Notes under the pieces: model-generated
What the model was told of the DNA's origin: nothing
The model's database searches: none
The model's input: the letters and a program-made list of their open reading frames with translations, nothing else
Shown here: piece by piece, positions 34,710 to 43,082 of the stretch
Layout: each line of letters starts with the position of its first letter
Position numbering within the stretch: position 1 is the first letter of the stretch
Position numbers and translations under genes: made by a program
Source: Novipirellula aureliae
GTDB lineage: Bacteria; Planctomycetota; Planctomycetia; Pirellulales; Pirellulaceae
Direction: 5' to 3'
Assembly (NCBI RefSeq): GCF_007860185.1
Contig: NZ_SJPY01000001.1
Coordinates: 1,489,631 to 1,553,630 of the forward strand
Length of the DNA stretch: 64,000 nt

Positions 34710-35639
34710 TCACTCACTGACGGGGTTCACTTGCATTTCCATTTTCATCTCGGTCTGCATCTTTTGCGTTTGATCCGCGACGACGATCGACATATTCGCA
34801 ATCGTTTCAATGGCCACCTTTGACGATATAGGAAAAAGGGAAGACTCTAAGATCTTACTGCTTCCTTCACCGCTGGATGTCAATGAATCAAGTTGCATGG
34901 AGGTACCTGCGGGAAGCATAGCATTCTTAATTTCTTGCGGGTCTGCTTTTTGACTGACTCCAATTTTCATCTGAAACCCGTTGTCATCGATCGATTCGAT
35001 TTCATGAGTCGAAGTTTGCGTCAGCTTCATCCCATTGACTTCGAGCTTTTGGACGACTTGCCACTTGGCTCCCATTCCGATCGCTTCCGTGGGGACGGGA
35101 GAACTCAGTTTATCCATTGAATCTTGCATGCCTTCTAGCATCTGTTTGATCGATGGAGCGAGCCCCTCGGGGATATCAAATTCCCCTTTTTGCATCACCC
35201 CACAATTCGACACGATGCCGCGTCCCGTCGCACCGATCATCGGCTTGAGCATGGTTCGTATCGTCTCGGCGAGTGGAGAAGGGTTATTGGGATCATCGAC
35301 CACATCCACGTCGGTGTAGGTATAGTCGAAGGAGATATCGCCATTGGTCGCAACTTCGGTAACTTCGACCAGCATAACCATTTTTTGAGCTGGAACGCTC
35401 TGGGACGGCATTTTGTTTCCATTCACGTTGATCGACTGGTCCATTTTCACAGTCATCACCGCGGTCTGTTTGTCACCGACCTGCGGTGTGAAGCGAACTT
35501 CGCGACGAGGCGAGCTGCCTGGTTCGAGCAAATCAACCGAAACACCTGGCTTCTCTGCCACCGTTTCCGCCTGCATGGGGCTGGCAAACTGCAGATAGCA
35601 CAAAACGAAACATAAGTAGAATGGGAACGATCGACGCAT
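34710..35639 (-). CDS. Secreted DUF6263-like protein
   Basis: 309-residue exported protein. Start at ATG 35639 (MRRSFPFYLCFVLCYLQFASPMQAE), giving a signal peptide cleaved after MQA; the frame is open to 35675. The mature part is a beta-rich domain with the run of features I associate with DUF6263: alternating amphipathic strands (RYTPQVGDKQTAVMTVKMDQSI), an NGDISFDYTYTDVDV strand pair and a C-terminal strand hairpin with TQKMQTEMKMEMQV. No catalytic residues stand out. It converges on the ECF sigma gene. Function unknown. Confidence 0.8.
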   Translation of the reverse strand: MRRSFPFYLCFVLCYLQFASPMQAETVAEKPGVSVDLLEPGSSPRREVRFTPQVGDKQTAVMTVKMDQSINVNGNKMPSQSVPAQKMVMLVEVTEVATNGDISFDYTYTDVDVVDDPNNPSPLAETIRTMLKPMIGATGRGIVSNCGVMQKGEFDIPEGLAPSIKQMLEGMQDSMDKLSSPVPTEAIGMGAKWQVVQKLEVNGMKLTQTSTHEIESIDDNGFQMKIGVSQKADPQEIKNAMLPAGTSMQLDSLTSSGEGSSKILESSLFPISSKVAIETIANMSIVVADQTQKMQTEMKMEMQVNPVSE

Positions 35640-35928
35640 GGAATGTCTCTTTTGTTGGTTAGAGGGCAGCCGCACAGCGGAGGATCGCTACGACCGTACC
35701 GCCAGTATAACAATTTTCAGTATAGCAAGTTTGCCGATCAAGCATGGTGGTTCACGCGCTCAATGTTAGTGTCGTATTCGTTTTGGCTCGGTTTTACCGC
35801 GCAGCGGTTACAGCGATTAGCCATCGTTCGCGGAGCGGACCGATGGTTCGGAGAAATCATCGATGGTATCGACCCTGGAGGGCGTCGCAGCTACGACGCG
35901 CTCCGGAGACTGCTATAGTAGTACCATT

Positions 35929-36143
35929 GTTTTAAGGCCGGAGGCCGACATATCCTTGTCGGTGGCGTAAGCCACCGGATCAGAGGCGTTTAAGTCGCCG
36001 CAAGGCCGGAGGCCGACACATCATCGCTGGTGTGTCGCCCTCCGGGCTAGTGGTTCAGTTATCATCCTTGCCATTGGGCTCACGCCACCGGCAAGGATGT
36101 TTCGGCCTCCGGCCTAGGTTCGTTGCTACTATCTCAGCAGTCG
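35929..36143. repeat. REP-like repeats of the AGGCCGGAGGCCGA family, dispersed copies
   Basis: Two forward elements (TTAAGGCCGGAGGCCGACAT and a second 60 bp later) and one inverted element (TTTCGGCCTCCGGCCTAGG) related to the 86-bp array at 30407 and to 23478-23662. They share CCGGTGGCGTAAGCCACCGG and GTTGCTACTATCTCAGCAG. The rest of 35640-36280 shows no gene I can support. Confidence 0.75.
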
Positions 36144-36280
36144 AAATGCACGTGTTCCTCCGAATCTGGCAGTGATCGCTTCGCTCGACCGCCCGCAAAT
36201 TGCTGAGATTCCTTTCGGGATCAAAACCTGAGTCATGACAAGTCCAACGGACGGGGTTTCGACTATCCGTAGGGAAGGCA

Positions 36281-38059
36281 TTAGAAGTCGCTTAGCTCGA
36301 GCCATCGTTCTTCGCAGCCGGCGAGTTCTTTTTCAAGTTCTTGAATTTGCTCGTGCAATTTCATTGCGGCGTCGGGCTTGGTCTCGGTTAGCATCTGCTC
36401 GTTAAGCTTTCGTTTTTCTTCATCAAGCCTGGCGATCTTCTTTTCTAGATTTTTGACTTCCTTTTCAGCCTTGCGTTGATCGCGAACGTTTTGTCGATAA
36501 TCCTTGCCGGTTGGCTTGGATGAAGAGCCGGCTTTCGAATTTCCCACTTTGGCGTTTCGTTCGCGCTCGCCATCGTCGACTTCCTTCTCGACCGATTCCA
36601 AATAGGTATCGTAGTCACCAAAGTAATTCTTGACGCTGCCGTCACGGACTTCGATGACACAGGTCGCCACACGGTGCATGAAGTGACGATCGTGACTGGT
36701 GAAGATCACCGTGCCTTTGTATTGCAGCAGTGCTTCGGCGAGTGCTTCGACCGTTTCGACATCGAGGTGGTTACCTGGTTCGTCGAGCACGAGCACGTTG
36801 GCGTTTCCGAGTAGCAGTCCCGCCATGCACAACCGAGCACGCTCGCCGCCGCTAAGCACCTTGACCTTTTTGTTGATTTGGTCGTCGCGAAACAGCAGCG
36901 CCCCGGCCATCGCCAGCAATTCTTGGCGAGTCGTATCTTGGTTGCTGTGGTATTCCAGATGATCGATCACCGTGTGCCGTTCATCGAGGCTGGTGTAGAC
37001 ATGCTGAGCATAGGTCCCGACTTCGACGCCATAGCCCCACTTCATGTCGCCATCGAGTGGTTCAAGTGAATCGACGATCGTCCGCAGCAGCGTCGTTTTC
37101 CCTTGGCCGTTGTCACCAACGATCGCAGCTCTTTGGCCATGTTCGAGTTCGAGTGTAATGTTCTCGGCAACCCGATTATCGGGATAGCCGATTGCCAAAT
37201 CGTTGCAGCGAAAAACCGTTCCTTGTCGCGGATCCACGCGAGGAGCACGCATGTGGACGGTTGGTTCGTCGGTTTGAATTTCGGTCGTCTGCAATCGTTC
37301 GAGTTGCTTCGCTTTACTTTTTGCCTGGCTGGCGGTCGAAGCGTTGGCGCGATTCTTTTCGATAAATCGCTGCAGTTGTTTCTGCTTGGCCATCACCGTT
37401 GCGTTGACCCGGCGATCGTGTTCGCGGCGTTCTTCGCGGTATTCCAAGAAGGGACCTATTTTTCCTGAGAACATCGTCAGCTTTCCGCGTGACAGTTCGA
37501 GCGTTTGCGAGCAGGTCGCTTTGAGGAACGATCGATCGTGGCTAACGATCAGAGCCGCCTTGTTGAATTCACGCAAAAAGTGCTCGAGGAGAATCTGGGT
37601 CCGCAGATCGAGAAAGTTGGTCGGCTCGTCGAGCATTAACAGGTTGGGATCGTGTAGCAGCAGCGCCGCCAATTTGACACGCGTTTGCCAGCCCCCCGAA
37701 AGCGCCTTGACGGGGCCTTCGAGGTATTCGCCTTTGAGCTCGAATTGCCCGGCCACTTGCCCGCACCGCCATTCGGGTTGGTCGCTGTCTCGCATCAAGA
37801 AATCGAGAGCCGATTCCCCGGCGTGGAACGGATCGTGTTGTCGAAGGTAACCGATTCGCAGCGAGGGATGCCGGATAATTTCGCCCTGCTCCAACTCTTC
37901 TTCGCCGAGCAGAACGCGGAGCAGCGTCGATTTGCCAGCCCCATTGCGGCCAATGAACCCAACTTTGACATCGTCGACCAGCGAGACATCGGCATTGTCG
38001 AGAACCACTTGATCTCCGTATCGCTTGACAGCTTCTCGTAATTGCAGCAGTACAGCCAT
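36281..38059 (-). CDS. ABC-F family ATPase (Uup/YdiF-like)
   Basis: 592-residue soluble protein with two ABC cassettes and no membrane part, the hallmark of ABC-F translation factors. Cassette 1 has Walker A GRNGAGKST, signature LSGGWQTRVKLA and Walker B LLMLDEPTNFLD. Cassette 2 has GDNGQGKTT, LSGGERARLCMAGLL and VLVLDEPGNHLD. The interdomain linker (about 240-300) is Lys/Arg-rich, as expected for the P-site tRNA-interaction motif. A C-terminal coiled coil (about residues 510-592, with a GNSKAGSSSKPTGKDYR linker before it) resembles Uup. The ATG at 38059 follows AAGAAG. It most likely binds the ribosome E site; whether it gives antibiotic protection is not readable. Confidence 0.94.
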   Translation of the reverse strand: MAVLLQLREAVKRYGDQVVLDNADVSLVDDVKVGFIGRNGAGKSTLLRVLLGEEELEQGEIIRHPSLRIGYLRQHDPFHAGESALDFLMRDSDQPEWRCGQVAGQFELKGEYLEGPVKALSGGWQTRVKLAALLLHDPNLLMLDEPTNFLDLRTQILLEHFLREFNKAALIVSHDRSFLKATCSQTLELSRGKLTMFSGKIGPFLEYREERREHDRRVNATVMAKQKQLQRFIEKNRANASTASQAKSKAKQLERLQTTEIQTDEPTVHMRAPRVDPRQGTVFRCNDLAIGYPDNRVAENITLELEHGQRAAIVGDNGQGKTTLLRTIVDSLEPLDGDMKWGYGVEVGTYAQHVYTSLDERHTVIDHLEYHSNQDTTRQELLAMAGALLFRDDQINKKVKVLSGGERARLCMAGLLLGNANVLVLDEPGNHLDVETVEALAEALLQYKGTVIFTSHDRHFMHRVATCVIEVRDGSVKNYFGDYDTYLESVEKEVDDGERERNAKVGNSKAGSSSKPTGKDYRQNVRDQRKAEKEVKNLEKKIARLDEEKRKLNEQMLTETKPDAAMKLHEQIQELEKELAGCEERWLELSDF

Positions 38060-38167
38060 GCTTCTTGTTTGCTAATTGAATTGAAAGTTTGAACGCGAGT
38101 GCTATGTCAGATCGAAAGGTCAGACCGAAGGGTCAGATCGAAGGATTAGGTCGGAGGATTAGGGTGG

Positions 38168-38253
38168 CGAAACCCACGAAGGGTTTCGGTCTTTTCCCTA
38201 AAGCGGCAAAAGCCTTGACGACCTCCGCTTCGGCCCCAGCCCCAAAACGGGGC
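38168..38253. other. Two short perfect stem-loops between ABC-F gene and sucA
   Basis: CGAAACCC-ACGAA-GGGTTTCG (38168-38188, followed by GTCTTTT on the plus strand) and GCCCC-AAAAC-GGGGC (38239-38253). They lie in the 472-bp divergent gap 38060-38531, 110-190 bp upstream of the ABC-F ATG. They could belong to a leader of that gene, as ABC-F genes are often attenuated, or be decayed repeats. No other feature was seen in the gap. Confidence 0.35.
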
Positions 38254-38531
38254 ATTGACCAAGCACCAGCATCTCTGAAGGAGTCCCGATTTTATCACTG
38301 TTATTGAAAATGCATACCGTCACTGCAACCGTTATCGCCGCATTTGATGTTACTTCGCGGCGAGGCCACCTTAAGGAATTACAACTTTCCGCGAATTTCT
38401 TGGCGAACTACACTAGGAACATGCGGACGGATCTTTTAGATTTCCTATAATGCAAAAAGTCAACGCATCCCGTAGAGATCGCGCATCGATTTCTACATCC
38501 TCCAAAGCAACCTACGGCGAAATTTGCCGCT

Positions 38532-41465
38532 ATGAATAGCTACAGTTTGGACTACATCGACGATTTGTACGTCCAGTATCTTCGGGATCCTGCGTCCGTT
38601 TCGGATTCTTGGCGCGATTACTTCGAGCAATTCCTGGTTGCTTCGAATCATAGCGTCCTGAGCAAAAGCAAAGCTTCGCTGCGTGCCAAATCACCAGCCG
38701 GAGCCACGGTGGGCAGCACGTCTTCATCCGAGCCAAACGATGCCTCGATCCGCAACGGTGCCGGTCCCCGCAGCGGTGCCGGTCCCCGCAGCAGTGCCAG
38801 TCCCCGCAGCGGTGCCAGTCCCCGCAGCGGTGCCGGTAGCCGCAATGGTACCGGTAGCCGCAGTGGTTCGACGGGCGATGAGCTCACCGATCAGGCGTTG
38901 TGGATGTCGCGGATCCAAGACCGAGTCAACCAACTGGTCCGCGAATACCGTGTTCGAGGTCACTTGGTCGCCCAGCTTGACCCGCTTGGTATGTTCAAAC
39001 ACGAATCGCCGGAACTAAGCCCGACGCTCTACGGATTGTCCGACCAAGATTTGCAGCGGCCGCTGAACAGCAGTGCGCTCGAAAACGTGACCGGCAGTAC
39101 CTTGAACGTCATCCTGACGAAGCTGCAAAACACCTATTGCCGCAGCATTGGTGCCCAGTTCATGCACATTGACAATCGCAATATCCGCGATTGGTTACAG
39201 CGACGGATGGAAACGACCGAAAACCGGCTCGAGCTTTCTCACCAAGTTCAACGGCGGATCTACGCCCGTTTGGCCGATGCGTCAATTTTTGAAGAATTCG
39301 TTCGCCGCAAGTTTGTGGGTGCAAAAACATTTTCGCTCGAAGGCGCCGAAACGCTCATCCCATTGCTGGATCTGGCCTTAGAAAAAGCGGGGCAACATCA
39401 GGTCCAAGAGGTCGTGATGGGAATGGCCCACCGCGGGCGTTTGAATGTGATGGCGAATATCTTGAAAAAACGGGCCATGAACATCTTTTGGTCCTTTAAC
39501 GACCCCACCCCTGAGCTAAATCGTGGCGGCGGCGACGTTCGCTATCATCTTGGCTACAGCAGCGACTGGGAAACCGCGGCAGGAAAAAAAATCCATATCT
39601 CACTCTGCTTCAACCCCAGTCACTTGGAGTATGTCAACACCGTTGCGATGGGACGGTGCCGATGCAAACAGGATCATCGTGGTGACACGAAACGGCAAGA
39701 GGTGATGACGTTCCTGATTCACGGCGACGCCTCGTTTGCGGGCGAAGGGGTGGTGCAAGAAACACTTAACCTCAGCGAACTCGACGCTTACCGCACCGGC
39801 GGAACCCTGCACGTTATCATCAACAATCAAGTCGGTTTCACGACGGAACCGAAACAGGGACGTAGCTCCACTTACGCGACCGACATCGCCAAAATGCTGC
39901 AAATCCCAATCTTCCATGTCAATGGCGAAGATCCCGAAGCGGTGGCGCAAGTGGTCTCGGTGGCGATGGATTTCCGAAAAGAATTTCATCGTGATGTCGT
40001 CATTGATTTGTACGCCTACCGCCGTTGGGGGCATAACGAAGGAGACGAACCACGCTTCACTCAGCCACGCATGTACGCCAACATCGATCGCCGAGCAAGC
40101 GTCCGTATCCAGTACCTGAACCGACTGATGGAACTTGGCGAAATCACCGCCGAAGAAGCCGAAGAGATTGCACGCGAACGAACCGAGAAATTGGAGTCGG
40201 AGTTTGAAGCGAGTAAGAACGTGGCGTTCTTGCCCGATACCCAAACTTTAGCCGCAAATTGGACCCAATACTACGGCGGACCGGAACCGACCGAGTCGAC
40301 CGATACGACTTTCGACAAAGAACACTTGTCGAAGTTGCTCGATTCGGTCACACGGATGCCTGACGGCTTCGCGATGAACAAGAAACTGAAGCGGCCGTTG
40401 GCATTGCGCCGTGAAATGGCGGAGGAAAAGCGGCCGCTCGATTGGGCCAGTGCCGAAGCGGCTGCATTTGCAACGCTGATGGTGCAAGGCCACCCGATCC
40501 GAATGACCGGACAAGACGTCCAACGTGGAACGTTTAGCCAACGACACGCCGTGCTGCATAGCGTCAAGACCGGCGAAACCTACATACCGCTGGCCAATTT
40601 AGGCAAAGACCAAGCGCGTTTTGAACTCTACAATAGCCCGCTCAGCGAGGCAGGCGTGCTCGGGTTCGAGTACGGCTACTCGCTAGACCAACCCAACGGC
40701 TTGTGTGTCTGGGAAGCTCAATTCGGGGACTTCTGGAATTGTGCCCAAGTGATCGTTGACCAGTTTATTGCCAGTGCGGAGGACAAATGGAACCGCCTCA
40801 GCGGCTTGGTGATGCTGCTGCCGCACGGCTTCGAAGGGCAAGGCCCCGAGCATTGTAGCGCTCGCTTGGAACGCTTCTTGGCGATGGCGGCCGAGCACAA
40901 CATTCAAGTGGTCCAACCCACAACCCCCGCGCAGTACTTCCATTGCTTGAGGCGGCAAGTGATTCGCAAATGGCGAAAACCGCTGGTGATCCTGTCTCCA
41001 AAAAGCTTGCTGAGGCACCCTTTAGCCGTCAGCCCGCTGGTGGATTTGTCGAGTGGCGGATTCGAAAAGATTCTCGTCGATTCGGAAGTCAAGCTGCCTG
41101 AAGCTAAACGCCTGCTTTTATGTACAGGAAAAATCTATTACGACTTGCTGGAACGACGCAATGAATCGGAAGTACGAAACGTTGCCATCCATCGAATCGA
41201 GCAGCTTTACCCGCTAAGCTATGATGAGGTCGCGGCCACGATGGAAGGTCTCAGGGACGGAACCGAAATCTTCTGGGTTCAAGATGAGCCCACGAATATG
41301 GGAGCTTGGTCCTACATCAAATTGAAGTTTGGCGACGATTTTTCAAGCAAATACAGCTTTTCATGCGTATCGCGGGATGAGTCGGCCAGCCCGAGCACCG
41401 GCAGCATGGGAGCACACAAAATGGAGCAGGCCGAATTGATGGAAGCCGCATTCGCAGGCATTTAG
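38532..41465 (+). CDS. sucA: 2-oxoglutarate dehydrogenase E1 component
   Basis: 977-residue thiamine-diphosphate-dependent decarboxylase of the TCA cycle. It begins with the E2-binding segment SLDYIDDLYVQYLRDPASVSDSWRDYF. Residues about 45-115 are a Ser/Gly/Arg-rich linker with in-frame tandem repeats. The catalytic part has EGAETLIPLLD, HRGRLNVMANIL, GDASFAGEGVVQETLNLSEL (ThDP/Mg site) and YRRWGHNEGDEPRFTQP. The transketolase-like beta half follows, with FGDFWNCAQVIVDQFIASAEDKW, the segment MLLPHGFEGQGPEHCSARLERFL and SPKSLLRHP. E. coli SucA is 933 residues; the excess is the linker. No sucB or lpd lies beside it, so the complex is assembled from unlinked genes. Confidence 0.97.
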   Translation: MNSYSLDYIDDLYVQYLRDPASVSDSWRDYFEQFLVASNHSVLSKSKASLRAKSPAGATVGSTSSSEPNDASIRNGAGPRSGAGPRSSASPRSGASPRSGAGSRNGTGSRSGSTGDELTDQALWMSRIQDRVNQLVREYRVRGHLVAQLDPLGMFKHESPELSPTLYGLSDQDLQRPLNSSALENVTGSTLNVILTKLQNTYCRSIGAQFMHIDNRNIRDWLQRRMETTENRLELSHQVQRRIYARLADASIFEEFVRRKFVGAKTFSLEGAETLIPLLDLALEKAGQHQVQEVVMGMAHRGRLNVMANILKKRAMNIFWSFNDPTPELNRGGGDVRYHLGYSSDWETAAGKKIHISLCFNPSHLEYVNTVAMGRCRCKQDHRGDTKRQEVMTFLIHGDASFAGEGVVQETLNLSELDAYRTGGTLHVIINNQVGFTTEPKQGRSSTYATDIAKMLQIPIFHVNGEDPEAVAQVVSVAMDFRKEFHRDVVIDLYAYRRWGHNEGDEPRFTQPRMYANIDRRASVRIQYLNRLMELGEITAEEAEEIARERTEKLESEFEASKNVAFLPDTQTLAANWTQYYGGPEPTESTDTTFDKEHLSKLLDSVTRMPDGFAMNKKLKRPLALRREMAEEKRPLDWASAEAAAFATLMVQGHPIRMTGQDVQRGTFSQRHAVLHSVKTGETYIPLANLGKDQARFELYNSPLSEAGVLGFEYGYSLDQPNGLCVWEAQFGDFWNCAQVIVDQFIASAEDKWNRLSGLVMLLPHGFEGQGPEHCSARLERFLAMAAEHNIQVVQPTTPAQYFHCLRRQVIRKWRKPLVILSPKSLLRHPLAVSPLVDLSSGGFEKILVDSEVKLPEAKRLLLCTGKIYYDLLERRNESEVRNVAIHRIEQLYPLSYDEVAATMEGLRDGTEIFWVQDEPTNMGAWSYIKLKFGDDFSSKYSFSCVSRDESASPSTGSMGAHKMEQAELMEAAFAGI
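38751..38867 (+). repeat. In-frame 18-bp minisatellite in sucA
   Basis: Six and a half units of the form CGCAGCGGTGCCGGTCCC, encoding R-S/N-G-A-G-P/S hexapeptides in the linker between the E2-binding N-terminus and the catalytic domain. Units differ by single bases. Because 18 is a multiple of three, length changes would alter only the hinge. Confidence 0.9.
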
Positions 41466-41543
41466 GATTACGTGACGGATCAGCGTTTTTCTCAACGCGG
41501 CTATGCCGCGGGTGTCGCCCTGCCCTCCGCTCGGAAAGGGGAG

Positions 41544-41649
41544 CGTCCGACCCTGCGCATCCGACTCTGTGCATCCGATTCTGCGCGTCCGATTCTGCGC
41601 GTCCGACTCTGGGATTGTATCCCCCATCCAGCCGATATCGGATATCGGC
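41544..41649. repeat. 14-bp tandem array and a perfect 19-bp palindrome after sucA
   Basis: Five copies of a 14-bp unit (CGTCCGATTCTGCG type, 41544-41613), then the perfect palindrome GCCGATATCGGATATCGGC (41631-41649). They lie in the gap 41466-42006, which also holds a decayed family A repeat and nothing I can call a gene. Confidence 0.7.
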
Positions 41650-41872
41650 AAGCCCCCCCATCGATTGCCCATCGATTGCCACGAGCCCTTCCTGCGACAT
41701 TATTAACCAACTTTTTCTGACCGCTTCTCCTTGGCGTTTCGCCAGTTCATTGGCATAATGAGCAGGTATTCACTTGAGGAAACCGTTCACGGTTTCTTTC
41801 TGCCCCACCTACCTTGTTGCGATTGAAACAAGCATTTTGTGCTACGGTGTTTCGTCAGAGTTTTCGCTTAGC

Positions 41873-41926
41873 GTAGTGGATCTTGTTACAGGCCCCAACG
41901 TATCAGGATCTGTAACAAGGCCGACG
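41873..41926. repeat. Palindromic repeat, family A, decayed copy
   Basis: The left arm GTAGTGGATCTTGTTA is intact, but the right arm reads TAACAAGGCCGACGAC instead of TAACAAGATCCACTAC, so only the inner half of the stem still pairs. Confidence 0.75.
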
Positions 41927-42006
41927 ACCGCCACGCTAAATCAAAAATTTTCTGAACCACTAGCCTTTTGTTTCCTGATTGGCCTTCAAATTGGAGTCTG
42001 CGTTCT

Positions 42007-42960
42007 GTGAGAAAGCTATTGTTGTTGCCGCTGCGTCTGGCCGTGGGCTGGGAGCTTTCTCCGAGACTGCTAAGCATTATCGCTGCTACGATGTTAGTCC
42101 TACTGCGATTGACGATTGGTTGGCACTTTTATGCCGAAGGCGTTGACAAAGTCCAGCAGGACAACTGGACGGCCGCCCCATTCTTCGTCAACGCGAAGGG
42201 CCCGTTGGCGGGCCAATTTCGCACCATGGTATGGGACTACGACGGTTCCATTCGTCTCGACCGCGATCGGATCATGCTAACGTGGGCGACCGATCGCAAC
42301 CGCGTTTCGGATCATTATGGTTTTGATGAAAAACAAGAAAAGCGTGCCCAAAATGAGTACACCGATGCGGTAGAGAAGTACGACTGGGTTTTAGAGGAGA
42401 ACAAAGCGGACATTGAAGAGTACCGATTTGGCAAAGATCGAATTGACAAGCTCGACACCGACCCCGTCCGCAATGGGGTTAGCAGTTTGGAAGGGCAGCG
42501 CGAGGCGATTCGCAAGGAATGGTTGGACAAGGGGGCGCCGGCACTCAACCAGATCAACCAAGTTTGGGAAAACTACATCGAAAATCTGAATTCGATCGCC
42601 ACGATGAAGCAACGGCAGTCCGAGTCACCCTATCGACTAACGAAACCTCGCGACGTATTGATGGACACGAGTATCATTGACGTCATTTTGCCCTATTTCG
42701 ATATCGCAGTCGGTTTGCTACTGCTATTCGGATTGTTTACCCCTATCGCTGCGTTAGCGGCAGCAGGATTTCTCGGTTCAATCGTACTGAGTCAGTATCC
42801 GCCCGTGACAGGACCGACATCAAGCATTTACCAATTGATCGAAGCGATGGGCTGCTTTGTCTTAGCAGCAACTGGCGCAGGTCGTTTCGCCGGACTCGAT
42901 TTTTTCCTGCACCTGATCGTACGAAAAGTTTATGGCACTTCATCAAAAGAGGACGAGTAA
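42007..42960 (+). CDS. DoxX-like membrane protein with central charged domain
   Basis: 317-residue membrane protein with start at GTG 42007, preceded by GGAG 11 bases upstream; a TTG at 41968 would add 13 residues. The first membrane segment is DoxX-like (LLRLTIGWHFYAEGVDKV). Then comes a long soluble insert (about residues 60-210) of charged helices (EKYDWVLEENKADIEEYRFGK), then three membrane helices (IIDVILPYFDIAVGLLLLFGLFTPIAALAAAGFL, IYQLIEAMGCFVLAATGAGRFAGLDFFL) as in the DoxX C-terminal half. DoxX proteins act in redox or sulfur chemistry, but this variant's role is unknown. It lies 122 bp ahead of a Gfo/Idh/MocA gene on the same strand, probably co-expressed. Confidence 0.8.
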   Translation: MRKLLLLPLRLAVGWELSPRLLSIIAATMLVLLRLTIGWHFYAEGVDKVQQDNWTAAPFFVNAKGPLAGQFRTMVWDYDGSIRLDRDRIMLTWATDRNRVSDHYGFDEKQEKRAQNEYTDAVEKYDWVLEENKADIEEYRFGKDRIDKLDTDPVRNGVSSLEGQREAIRKEWLDKGAPALNQINQVWENYIENLNSIATMKQRQSESPYRLTKPRDVLMDTSIIDVILPYFDIAVGLLLLFGLFTPIAALAAAGFLGSIVLSQYPPVTGPTSSIYQLIEAMGCFVLAATGAGRFAGLDFFLHLIVRKVYGTSSKEDE

Positions 42961-43082
42961 GCCTTTAGAACGGTCGTTTCGTCGCCTTTTGCCCCGTGCA
43001 AGGCAACGACACCTCCCTTGTCCACACAGATTTTTTTAACCGCACATTTACCAGCGACATTTATAGCGAAGAAGGCAAAACC

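Noticed and set aside
35643..35935. Frames in the gap between the DUF6263-like gene and the ABC-F gene
   Set aside because: No ribosome site, no domain, and the 3' portion enters REP-like repeats.
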